This document shows, one piece after another, positions 29,101-36,335 of a stretch of 64,000 nucleotides of DNA. Location: the NCBI RefSeq assembly GCF_900637185.1, contig NZ_LR134352.1, forward strand, positions 930,001 to 994,000, in the 5' to 3' direction. The notes under the pieces were generated by a model. That model had not been told where the DNA came from and did no database searches. It worked only from the letters and a program-made list of their open reading frames with translations. The stretch is from Nocardia asteroides (lineage in GTDB: Bacteria > Actinomycetota > Actinomycetes > Mycobacteriales > Mycobacteriaceae). How positions within the stretch are numbered: the stretch's first letter is position 1; each line of letters starts with the position of its first letter. Position numbers and translations under genes: made by a program.

Positions 29101-29487
29101 AAGCTGCAGACGCTGGACGCCTACATCGGCCGCACCCAGCCGGTGCTGCTGGACTGGGCCGTGGGCCTGCAGTTCCCCTGCCAACGGCCGTTCGCGCACA
29201 AGAACGGCGTCGCCGAGGTGCCGAACTACCGCATCCTGCCGGACCGTCCGCTGGCCATCTCGTCCACCGACACCTGGCAGGCCGAGGAGTTCGGCGGCCC
29301 GCTCGGCTTCTCGCAGATGCTGGCGAGCCGGGTCACCATCCCGACCTACCTGAAGGACGACTGGGCCAGGGACTGGGGTTCGCTGGAACGCTACAACCAG
29401 TACCTCAAGGGCGAGCCCGCCCAGCTGAGCACCGGCACCGAGACCAGGACCGGGCTGTGGACCCCCGGCCCGCTGCGGGTGTTCTGA
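26155..29487 (+). CDS. Arabinosyltransferase Emb, copy 1
   Basis: This polytopic GT-C arabinofuranosyltransferase of about 1110 residues uses decaprenyl-phosphoryl-arabinose to build arabinan. Helices occupy the first two thirds; the conserved loop NTSDDGYILSM holds the catalytic acidic pair. It is followed by GYMANYFRWYG with M309 at the place of EmbB Met306 in mycobacteria. The C-terminal third is the soluble carbohydrate-binding region. GTG 26155 is my start; a clear ribosome binding site is lacking and the frame is open from 26089. Subtype (EmbA, B or C) cannot be settled by eye. It converges on a second emb gene. Confidence 0.92.
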   Translation: MPDAATAVLTKPPAEPVASAKDFRTAKWIALVAGLLGALFALATPFLPVTQTTAQLNWPQNGKLGNIQAPLMSQVPIDLNATIPCSAVATLPEQGGMLLATAPPQGDRAALEALFVRVSDTSVDVVDRNAVVASADRAAMDQCSAIVISSDRNRTTAEFRGMTKEIERPIAGQPGAVETVQVPVQGQLAGDLRPQIVGVFSDLKGGVPQGLSLTSTIDSRFSSSPSLIKLVAIVAAVLCTLLALGALAQLDGSDGRGHRRFLPRNWLRPTWADGAVIGTLLVWHFVGANTSDDGYILSMVRVAPDAGYMANYFRWYGVPEAPFGWYYYVIQVFAEISTASPWVRLPALLCGILCWMVISREVVPRLGNAVKRSQVALWTGGLVFLAFWLPFDNGLRSEPIVALGALLTWVSIERAIATGRLLPAGIAVLIAAFTLAAAPTGLMCVAALLAGIRPLVRIVVRRHRQFGTAALLAPIASAGLLVLVVVYGDQTFAGIQEANRVRQATGPNLAWYEDYLRYYYMFVETVDGSLARRFAFLVMLLCLFTTLLVLLRRRQVPGIASGPTWRLMGIVFGTIFFMMFNPTKWTHHFGAYAGIAGSLAAVTAVAVSQSALRSRKNRAIFLAGLLFVLALSFSGINGYWYVSSYGVPWFDKTISLRGVNSNTVMLILFGLALALVGWYALREDYVKPQPSAKTKRGRRIRKFAAIPLTVVVGLMVAFEVLSLVKGATQQYPAYSLARSNFDAIGGNACGLANDVLVETDPNGGRLDPIVDPARPFTDPNDPLAGTDAVGFTPNGVPSDLSADAVEVKPGTGNTSNQSVGAAFAEGESAGTGGGEGARGVNGSTVALPFGLDPAQTPILGSYQEGVQQPAHLESAWYGLPARSEDAPLVVISAAGRIASKDDTGADKYGQSLLVEYGTRNPDGSVTPLGTYLPRDIGPFPSWRNLRVPLADLPAEANAVRLMANDPILIGDQWLAFTPPRVPKLQTLDAYIGRTQPVLLDWAVGLQFPCQRPFAHKNGVAEVPNYRILPDRPLAISSTDTWQAEEFGGPLGFSQMLASRVTIPTYLKDDWARDWGSLERYNQYLKGEPAQLSTGTETRTGLWTPGPLRVF

Positions 29488-29504
29488 CCCCACCGCGACA
29501 GTAA

Positions 29505-29538
29505 GAAGGCGCGGACCACTTCGGTGGTCCGCGCCTTC
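29505..29538. terminator. Bidirectional 15-bp hairpin between emb 1 and the 53-codon gene
   Basis: A perfect 15-bp stem (29505-29519 with 29524-29538) has a TTCG loop, 17 bases after the emb stop and 24 bases beyond the stop of the minus-strand small gene. It can terminate both. Confidence 0.82.
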
Positions 29539-29562
29539 GGTCGTATACGGGGGTAGCAGGAG

Positions 29563-29724
29563 TCAGACGTTGAGCATGCGACGGTTGAGGTCGCGGCGTA
29601 ACACCTCTTGCGAAGGCAGTCTTTCCAGCACCCGCATCACGGCCGGTCGTAGTTCTTTTTTCTCGTCGTCGCTGAGCAGCTCGACGAGATCTCCCAGATC
29701 CATGTCATCGAAGGCTCCTGTCAT
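29563..29724 (-). CDS. Unrecognised 53-residue protein
   Basis: This small gene is not recognised. It encodes 53 residues, beginning MTGAFDDMDLGDLVELL and ending VLRRDLNRRMLNV. The first half is acidic and the second half basic, with a helical heptad-like spacing of Leu and Val and no membrane segment. It fills the gap between the two convergent emb genes, between a clean hairpin terminator on its 3' side and an inverted repeat on its 5' side (29784-29803). The ribosome binding site is weak (TTGGGT just before ATG). Codon choice is less GC-biased than in its neighbours (AAA AAA GAA, TTA). I judge it a real gene because the frame is compact and well bounded. Confidence 0.6.
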   Translation of the reverse strand: MTGAFDDMDLGDLVELLSDDEKKELRPAVMRVLERLPSQEVLRRDLNRRMLNV

Positions 29725-29783
29725 ACCCAACAGCGTACGTGCTCAAACTCGCGTGTGAAGGGCATTCGGCAGGCATTTACAGT

Positions 29784-29803
29784 CGTTTCACGTACACGAA
29801 ACG
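29784..29803. promoter_or_regulatory. Inverted repeat upstream of the 53-codon gene
   Basis: CGTTTC (29784-29789) and GAAACG (29798-29803) flank ACGTACAC. It lies 60 bases before the small gene start in an otherwise empty 150-base gap and may be an operator. Confidence 0.4.
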
Positions 29804-29875
29804 CTAACGGCCGCTAGGATTTTCGCGCCGAGCGTGCGTATACGCCCGGTCACTGCCCTTCCGCTGGCAGAGTCC

Positions 29876-32800
29876 CTACTGCGCCCGGATCGCGGGCTCC
29901 TTCGCCCGGCCCGACTGCTCCACCACCGTCACCGTGATCTCGGCGGGCGGCGCGGGCTGATACGGCGTGAACCGCTCCAGCGCGCCCCAGTCCCGGCCCA
30001 GATCGTGATCGAGGTAGGTGGGCACAGTCTCGGCCTTCAGCAGCAGTCCTGTCCACCCGAGCGGGCCGCCGCCGATGTCGTCCTGCCAGGCGTTGGAGGC
30101 GTCGGAGCCGACCCGGTCCGGCAGGATCCGCCACTTGGGCGCCTCGGCGACCCCGTCGTGGTGGTCGAACGGGCGCTGGCAGGGGAACGCCAGGCCGACG
30201 TGCCAGTCCAGCAGCACCGGATCGGTCTCGCCGACGACCGACTGCAGCGTGGCCAGCTTGGGCAGGCGCGGCGGGGTCACCGCCAGCCACTGCTTCTGGG
30301 TGATGTCGTTGTCGGCGGCGACCAGGCGCACCGCGTTCACATCGGCGGGCAGCTGATCCAGCGGCACCCGCAGGTTGCGCCACGACGGCGCGGGCCCGAT
30401 GTCCATCGGGGCGATCGAGCCGGTCATCTCGACGGCGCCGTCGCCGGTGTGCCTGCCGTACTCGAGCCGCAGGTCCTGGCCGTAGTGCACGACGCCGTCG
30501 GTGTCGACGTAGCGGATGCGCCCGGCCGCGGTGACCACCAGGGCCTGGTAGTCCGGGTTGTCGCGGACGCTGTCGAGGTCGAGGCGGTACCACTGCGAGG
30601 TCAGCTTGGCCTGCTGCTGCACGCCGTCCTGGTAGGAGCCGAGCACCGGCGTGCGGGCCGGGTCGAGGCCGAAGGGCAGGGCCACCGTGCTGCCGTTGAC
30701 GCCGGACTCGGCGCTGGTACCGCCGCCGGTGCCTGCGCCGGTGGTGTTGGTGGTCTTGTTGGCGGAGTCCTTGTCGACCGAGTTGGCGCCGCCCACCACG
30801 GTCTCGTCGGCGTCGGCGGTGAGGTCGGCGGCCACCCCGTTGGGGGAGAAGCCGGTGGATTCGGCGCTCAGCCCGTCGGCCGGTGCGCCGGTGTAGGGGG
30901 TGAGCAGCGAATCGGCGGTGTTCGTCTCCACCAGCACGTCCTGGGCCATGCCGCAGGTGTTGCCGCGCAGGGACTCGATGTTCGACTTGGCGATCGAGTA
31001 CGCGGGGTACTGGGTGATCGCGCCCTTGGCCATCGACGCCACCTCGAACAGGACAAGCAGCGCGGCCGCGATGGTCAGCGGCATGGTGGCGAAGCGGTCG
31101 AAGCGGTTCGACTCCCGCGCGACGCGGTACGGGTCGCGCAGGTGGAAGTAGAGCGCCACCAGCAGCGCCAGCACGGCCAGGCCGAGGAACAGGGTGGAGA
31201 TGCCCTTGCCCGCCACCAGCGGCGCCTTGTCCCAGAACGGCACGCCGTAACTGGAGACATACCACCACCCGTTGGACCCGGTGAAGGTCAACGCCAGCAG
31301 GAACAGCACCGCCGCGGCGAACAGCGCGCGATTACGCGGGGCCTTGATGCCGTTGGTGCCCACCGCGACCGCCGCCAGCGCGGCCAGCGACCCGGCCAGG
31401 CCCGCGTAGACGCCGAAGTGATGGGTCCACTTGGTCGGCGTCCACATCATCAGCAGCAGCGCGCCGAAGACGATGCCCAGAATGCGCACCGACGGTCCGC
31501 GTGAGGTGCCCGGAATGCGGCCCTTGCGCAGCACCTGCAGGATGCACACGAGCAGGCACAGCAGCATCACCAGCACGCCGAAGCGGCGCGCGAGCGAGCC
31601 GTCGGGGGAGAGCATGAACAGCGAATCCCAGCGGGTGCGCTCGTCGAACCACGCGACATTCGGACCCACCAGGGTGCGCACCCGGGTCGCCTCCATGACG
31701 GTGGCCAGGGTCTGGTCGGCGAAGACGACGATCAGCACCACCGTGCCCGCGGCCAGGCCGGGGGCCAGCAGCGCGGCGTAGCGGAAGATCTTGGCGCCCA
31801 GCGACAGTCGCTCCGTGGGGGCGTTGTCGGCCGACGTGTCCGCTGTCGCAAGCCGATCGGCGGCGATCCGGCGCGGCAGCACGCCTTGGGCCCGCTTGAT
31901 GATGATCTGCATGACCGGCCTGGTGCCCGCGATCAGCGCGGCGATGCAGATCAGCCCGGTCGGTCCGGCGGCCAGTGAGAAGGCGGCGACCAGGATGGCC
32001 AGCGCCGCGGGCAGCAGCCGGGCGGTGGCGATGGCGCGCTCGATCAGGCACCAGGTGAGCAGCGCGCCCGCGGCGATCAGCGGTTCGGGGCGCAGACCGT
32101 TGTCGTAGGGCAGCCAGAACGCCAGGAACACCAGGCCCGCGGTCCACAGCGCCACCTTGTCGCGGCGCACGCGCGCACCGAGGCGGGGCAGCACCTCCCG
32201 GCTGATCACCGCCCAGCAGACCAGGCCCGCGGCGAGGGCGGGCAGGCGCATCCACGGGCTGGCGTCGGAGATCTTCGTCATCCAGGCCAGCAGCTCGTAG
32301 GACCAGCCGAAGGGCGCCTCGGGGACGCCGAACCAGCGGTAGTAGTTGGCCATGTAGCCCGATGGCCCCGACGCGCGGGCCATATTGAGAATGTAACCGT
32401 CGTCGGAGGTGTTGGCGCCGATGAGGTGCCAGCCCAGCAGCGTCGCCACGACGACCACGTCGGTGGGGGTGATCCGCCACCAGTGCCGGGGCAGGAAGCG
32501 GCGCGCGCGGCGGCCGTCGGAGGTGTCGAGCAGGTGCAGCGCGATCAGCGCGACGAGGGTGGCGATCGCGGCGACGATCATCGCCACCAGCTTCAGCGTC
32601 GTCGGCGTGGAGGTGAAGCGCGAGTCGATGTCGGCGTGCAGCCGGGCGCCGGCGAGCGCGGCTTCGTCCAGGTCGGTGTAGACGCCCACGATCTGCGGGC
32701 GCTTGTCGACGGTGACCGTGTTGCGGAACGGGCTGCCGTCCTGGCGCTTGGCGCCGGCGAACTCGACGGTGGTCGCCGCGATGGTGGACTCGATGGTGAT

Positions 32801-33205
32801 GCGGTCGCAGTTCGCGATCTCGGCGACCGGAGCCGACAGCATCGGCACATCGCGCGCCTGCACGCCGAGCACGCCGTCGCGCACGGCGACGGTGAGGCCG
32901 CGCGAGGTCTGCCCGGAGGCCGCGGGCACGGTGCCCGCCAGGACGGTCGTGCCGGTCTCGGGCAGATCCCGCAGCATGGTGCAGGGCAGCTGCGCGGACA
33001 ACTGCTGCGGCACATACGACACCAGCGGCGCTTCCACACTGGTCGCGCCCGCCTGCGGCCAGTCCAGGCTCGCGCGGTCCTGGCGGACCGGCAACAGCGG
33101 CGTCAGCAACGCGAGGACGACAGCCAGGAGCCCGGAGACCAAGGCGATCAATCGGTATCGGGTGAACGCTCGTTCGGATCGCAGCACGGGGGTGATGCTA
33201 GCCAT
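29876..33205 (-). CDS. Arabinosyltransferase Emb, copy 2
   Basis: This 1109-residue arabinofuranosyltransferase has the same architecture as copy 1: a first helix, a periplasmic domain, the catalytic loop NTSDDGYILNM, then GYMANYYRWFG with M285 at the place of mycobacterial EmbB Met306. More helices follow, then a soluble C-terminal region with a Thr/Gly-rich linker near residue 830. ATG 33205 starts MASITPVLRSERAFTRYR. It faces copy 1 across about 390 bases, whereas mycobacterial embCAB are co-directional. The long divergence between copies suggests distinct roles (for example lipoarabinomannan or arabinogalactan), but that is inference. Confidence 0.92.
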   Translation of the reverse strand: MASITPVLRSERAFTRYRLIALVSGLLAVVLALLTPLLPVRQDRASLDWPQAGATSVEAPLVSYVPQQLSAQLPCTMLRDLPETGTTVLAGTVPAASGQTSRGLTVAVRDGVLGVQARDVPMLSAPVAEIANCDRITIESTIAATTVEFAGAKRQDGSPFRNTVTVDKRPQIVGVYTDLDEAALAGARLHADIDSRFTSTPTTLKLVAMIVAAIATLVALIALHLLDTSDGRRARRFLPRHWWRITPTDVVVVATLLGWHLIGANTSDDGYILNMARASGPSGYMANYYRWFGVPEAPFGWSYELLAWMTKISDASPWMRLPALAAGLVCWAVISREVLPRLGARVRRDKVALWTAGLVFLAFWLPYDNGLRPEPLIAAGALLTWCLIERAIATARLLPAALAILVAAFSLAAGPTGLICIAALIAGTRPVMQIIIKRAQGVLPRRIAADRLATADTSADNAPTERLSLGAKIFRYAALLAPGLAAGTVVLIVVFADQTLATVMEATRVRTLVGPNVAWFDERTRWDSLFMLSPDGSLARRFGVLVMLLCLLVCILQVLRKGRIPGTSRGPSVRILGIVFGALLLMMWTPTKWTHHFGVYAGLAGSLAALAAVAVGTNGIKAPRNRALFAAAVLFLLALTFTGSNGWWYVSSYGVPFWDKAPLVAGKGISTLFLGLAVLALLVALYFHLRDPYRVARESNRFDRFATMPLTIAAALLVLFEVASMAKGAITQYPAYSIAKSNIESLRGNTCGMAQDVLVETNTADSLLTPYTGAPADGLSAESTGFSPNGVAADLTADADETVVGGANSVDKDSANKTTNTTGAGTGGGTSAESGVNGSTVALPFGLDPARTPVLGSYQDGVQQQAKLTSQWYRLDLDSVRDNPDYQALVVTAAGRIRYVDTDGVVHYGQDLRLEYGRHTGDGAVEMTGSIAPMDIGPAPSWRNLRVPLDQLPADVNAVRLVAADNDITQKQWLAVTPPRLPKLATLQSVVGETDPVLLDWHVGLAFPCQRPFDHHDGVAEAPKWRILPDRVGSDASNAWQDDIGGGPLGWTGLLLKAETVPTYLDHDLGRDWGALERFTPYQPAPPAEITVTVVEQSGRAKEPAIRAQ

Positions 33206-33244
33206 CGAACCTGTGCGCGACTCGGCGCCGCGGCAGAACCGGGT

Positions 33245-33757
33245 CTAGCCGGTGCGGCGGTTGCTCCAGTCGAGCTGGGTGCGGGCCCAGTCGGGGATCT
33301 CGGCCTCGGGGCGGGGGAAGGTGTCGAATTCGGCGCGCAGATCCTCGACCGTCACCTCGGGCATCCATTCCGCCACCGCGCTGGTGGAGTAGGTCGCCTT
33401 GTAGCGGGTGGGACCGGCGATGAAGATCTCGGCGCTGAGCCAGGCGCCGGTGTCGGCGTCGTAGGACATGCGCTTGTGATCGGTCAGGTAGGCGAGGACC
33501 TCGTCCGGCGGCACCATGTTGGTCACCGATCCGTCGCGCTCCTTGACCTGCACGCCGGCCACGGTGTGCGAGCCGACCTGCAGCGACCACAGCAGCGCGA
33601 ACTTCTGGCCCGGGGCGAGCATGGCGATCGCGGCGTCGACGACGGTCTGTTCGATCGCGCCGAGCGACTCCAGCTGCTGCCTCGGGGCCGGCTCACGATC
33701 CTGCCGGTGCGGTCGGGTCAGCAGGAGATCGATCCGCTCGGGTCGGCTGAGCGTCAT
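33245..33757 (-). CDS. Hypothetical protein, possible YezG/DUF600-like fold
   Basis: This 170-residue cytosolic protein is not firmly recognised. The start ATG 33757 gives MTLSRPERIDLLLTRP. The C-terminal half runs DTGAWLSAEIFIAG, then a Tyr-rich strand, then FDTFPRPEAEIPDWA. The FPR-x-IP-W pattern recalls the YezG/DUF600 immunity-protein family, but this comparison is from memory and no toxin gene is next to it. It is the first of four genes that separate emb copy 2 from aftA. It could share a transcript with the gene at 33960-34502, about 200 bases upstream. Confidence 0.55.
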   Translation of the reverse strand: MTLSRPERIDLLLTRPHRQDREPAPRQQLESLGAIEQTVVDAAIAMLAPGQKFALLWSLQVGSHTVAGVQVKERDGSVTNMVPPDEVLAYLTDHKRMSYDADTGAWLSAEIFIAGPTRYKATYSTSAVAEWMPEVTVEDLRAEFDTFPRPEAEIPDWARTQLDWSNRRTG

Positions 33758-33959
33758 AGCTATACCTCTGCATCCGTACCGATCAGCACTACCAAAACTG
33801 ATTTCGGTCGGCCGAACATTCAACAATTCGCAGCGTACCCGCCCCGCGACACGAACCGTGCGGTTTGTTGACACTGACCGGACATATTGTGGTCTATCGC
33901 GTCTCCGCATACCAGTAGCTACCGGGTGTCGATCGACACAACACTCGGTGCGCGGCCGG

Positions 33960-34502
33960 TCAGGCGGCCGAGGCGCGGAGCGCGAACCAGCCGTCGGCGG
34001 GGTCGGCGAAGCCGTGATAGACCAGCGGTATGCGCTGGTCGATCGCGAAATAACGATAGACCGCCGCCATCGCCTGGCGGACCGAATGCGACTGGAAATC
34101 GTCGATGCGACGCGGGCCGATGGGATGCTCGGGCAGCAACTCCAGGCGCATCAGCTCCGCCGGGTCGTCCACGTCCAGCCCCCATGGCATCGGTTCCTCG
34201 ATGAGGTGATCGTGCAGGACCGTGCGCGCGGTGGGCGGATCGTGCCTGCGGCCCGCGAAGGCCACGCGTTCGACGCGGGCCAGGCCGCGGGTGTTCAGCG
34301 GCATACGGGCGGCCTCGATCAGGTCGACCATGTCGGTATCGGGTTTCGGTCGCGGTGTCCGGCCCGCGACCGGTGCCTGTTCGAGCAGGTGCAGTACCTG
34401 CCCGCCGCGGACCAGCGGCTCGGGCACCAGGAAGAAGCTGATGCTGGGGCAGGTGCGGTTCATGCCGGTGAGGCACACCCGCGTGTGCAACGGATCGGAC
34501 AT
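33960..34502 (-). CDS. Hypothetical protein
   Basis: The family is not recognised. The protein has 180 residues and no signal peptide or membrane helix. ATG 34502 is fixed by a strong GGAGGAGGAC site. Visible features are a short Cys-containing N-terminal segment (VCLTGMNRTCPSISFF), a central His-rich stretch (RTVLHDHLIEEPMPWG) and an Ala/aromatic C terminus (DPADGWFALRA). Nothing nearby suggests a role. Confidence 0.6.
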   Translation of the reverse strand: MSDPLHTRVCLTGMNRTCPSISFFLVPEPLVRGGQVLHLLEQAPVAGRTPRPKPDTDMVDLIEAARMPLNTRGLARVERVAFAGRRHDPPTARTVLHDHLIEEPMPWGLDVDDPAELMRLELLPEHPIGPRRIDDFQSHSVRQAMAAVYRYFAIDQRIPLVYHGFADPADGWFALRASAA

Positions 34503-34657
34503 GAGTCCTCCTCCGATAGCGGGCCGCCGGGGACCCGTGACGTGCAGGATCGAAGATTCCAACGCCATCCGCCGGGGGCCTCGCCCGCCGGCGGCGACCA
34601 TGCCGCACCAGTCAGTGTAGTGCCGTCAAGCGGTGTGGACACCCGTCTTCGCGGGGA

Positions 34658-35617
34658 TCACGGCGCGACCGACTCGGTGTAGCGGCGAGCCAGGGTGCGC
34701 AGATGCGCGACCAGTTCCGGCGGGCCGTCGACCCGGAAATCCATCATCAGCATGCTCAGGTAGATCGCGATCGTCTCCATCGCGTCGGCGCCGGTGTGCA
34801 GCAGGCAGGTGCGCGCGTCGACGGGTTCGACAACGCCGACCGCGGGATTGATCCGGGCGATCACGGTCTCCGCGGGCGCCAGCACCGTGACCCTGGCCTG
34901 CACCCGCCAGCCGGTGGTCGCGATATGGCGCATGACGAAGGCGACCAGGTCGTCATCGGGCAGCGAGCGCGGCGCGAACACCCGCGGGGTGGTGGCGGCC
35001 CTGGTAAGGCGGGCGGCCGGGATCGCTTCCCAGGCATGGGAATTCATGTTGTAGGCCACCAGGTACCAGCGGCGCTGCCAGTTGATCAGGCGGTACGGTT
35101 CCAGCTCCACGTCGTCGTCCACGAGCACCGCGGTGGTGCGGCGCACGGCGTCGGCCAGGGTGGTGAGGATGCCCGCGGCGACCGGGGCGTCGGGCTCGCG
35201 CGAGCCCGTGGTCGCCGGGCCGATCTCGGTGGCGTCGCGCAGGGCGGAGACCTTGCGCTGCAAGCGTTTCGGGAGGATCTGCTCGATCTTGCGTTGCGCC
35301 CTGACCAGCTGTTCGCCCAGGTCGGAGACGGCGAGGGAGCCGTCGTGGGCCACCGCGAGCGACAGCGCCACGGCCACCGCCTCGTCGTCGTCGAGCAGCA
35401 GTGGAGGCATGGTGGCGCCGCGGCCGAGCCGGTAGCCGCCCACGGCGCCGCGGTCGGCGTGCACCGGATAGCCGAGTTCGCGCAGGCGCGCGATGTCGTT
35501 GCGGACGGTGCGTTCGGTGATCGCCAGGCGCTCGGCGAGCTCGCGTCCGGTGTAGCCGCGGTCCTGGAGCAGGGCCAGCAGCCGCAGGACGCGGGGTGTG
35601 GTCGCGGCCAATTCCAC
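34658..35617 (-). CDS. WYL-domain transcriptional regulator (YafY type)
   Basis: The 319-residue protein has an N-terminal winged helix-turn-helix of the HTH_11 type (residues 8-65, ERLAITERTVRNDIARLRELG) and a C-terminal WYL domain (about 140-225, with LEPYRLINWQRRWYLVAYNM), followed by a C-terminal extension. Such regulators sense ligands through WYL and often control the gene next door. Here that is the divergent DinB/maleylpyruvate-isomerase-like gene at 35705, with an 87-base shared promoter. The start is GTG 35617. Confidence 0.88.
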   Translation of the reverse strand: MELAATTPRVLRLLALLQDRGYTGRELAERLAITERTVRNDIARLRELGYPVHADRGAVGGYRLGRGATMPPLLLDDDEAVAVALSLAVAHDGSLAVSDLGEQLVRAQRKIEQILPKRLQRKVSALRDATEIGPATTGSREPDAPVAAGILTTLADAVRRTTAVLVDDDVELEPYRLINWQRRWYLVAYNMNSHAWEAIPAARLTRAATTPRVFAPRSLPDDDLVAFVMRHIATTGWRVQARVTVLAPAETVIARINPAVGVVEPVDARTCLLHTGADAMETIAIYLSMLMMDFRVDGPPELVAHLRTLARRYTESVAP

Positions 35618-35704
35618 CTCGCCGGAATTCGGTCGGAAATTAGGAACGAAACGAGCCTAATGGGTTTCTAGGCTGGAGTCATCACCGAGAAGGAAGGCTT
35701 CATC

Positions 35705-36334
35705 ATGAACAACACCGCAGCTCTCGAGACCGTCTGGCGCGACGTGGTCGCCACTTCCTACGCGGCGCTGGCCGACGTGGTCGCCGGCGTGCGCGCCGAC
35801 CAGTGGGATCTCCCGACGCCGTGCGCGGAGTGGACGGTCACCCAGGTCGTGCAGCACGCCGCGGGTGATCAGCTCGCCTACGCCGCCGCGCTCGGCGTCG
35901 GTCCCGGTCCCACCGAGAACCCCTTCGCCCCGTCCGGTGCCATCGACGGCGAGCCGTCGGCCCTGGTCCGCGACGCCGTCGAACAGTCCGCCGCCGCCTG
36001 GTCCACCGTCGCCGACACCACCCCCACCGTCCCGACCCCGCTGCCGCACGGCGAGCTCCCCACCGCGGTCGCCGCCACCATGGCCGCCCTCGACGCCGCC
36101 GTCCACGCCTGGGACATCGCCGTCGCCACCGGCCAGCCGTCCCCCCTCACCGACGACCTCGCCACCCACCTCCTCACGGCGGCCCGCCACATCCACCCCG
36201 CCCCCGGTTCCGGCACCGAAGCCGAACTCCTCGAGCCCCTCCGCCAGTGGGGCGCCTACGCCCCCGCCATCGAGGCCCCCGCCCCCACCCCCACCCAGGC
36301 CCTCCTCCACCACCTCGGCCGCCCGACCTCCTGA
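35705..36334 (+). CDS. TIGR03086/DinB-like metal-binding protein (mycothiol-dependent maleylpyruvate isomerase fold)
   Basis: This 209-residue protein belongs to the four-helix DinB superfamily. The N-terminal pattern WDLPTPCAEWTVTQVVQHAAGD carries a first metal-ligand His. The middle pattern ALDAAVHAWDIAVATG carries a second His. Many members use mycothiol as cofactor. The specific reaction is unknown. ATG 35705 follows AAGGAAGG. It is divergent from the WYL regulator, its likely controller. Its stop is 1 base from the end of convergent aftA. Its 3' half uses extremely C-rich codons. Confidence 0.82.
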   Translation: MNNTAALETVWRDVVATSYAALADVVAGVRADQWDLPTPCAEWTVTQVVQHAAGDQLAYAAALGVGPGPTENPFAPSGAIDGEPSALVRDAVEQSAAAWSTVADTTPTVPTPLPHGELPTAVAATMAALDAAVHAWDIAVATGQPSPLTDDLATHLLTAARHIHPAPGSGTEAELLEPLRQWGAYAPAIEAPAPTPTQALLHHLGRPTS

Positions 36335-36335
36335 T

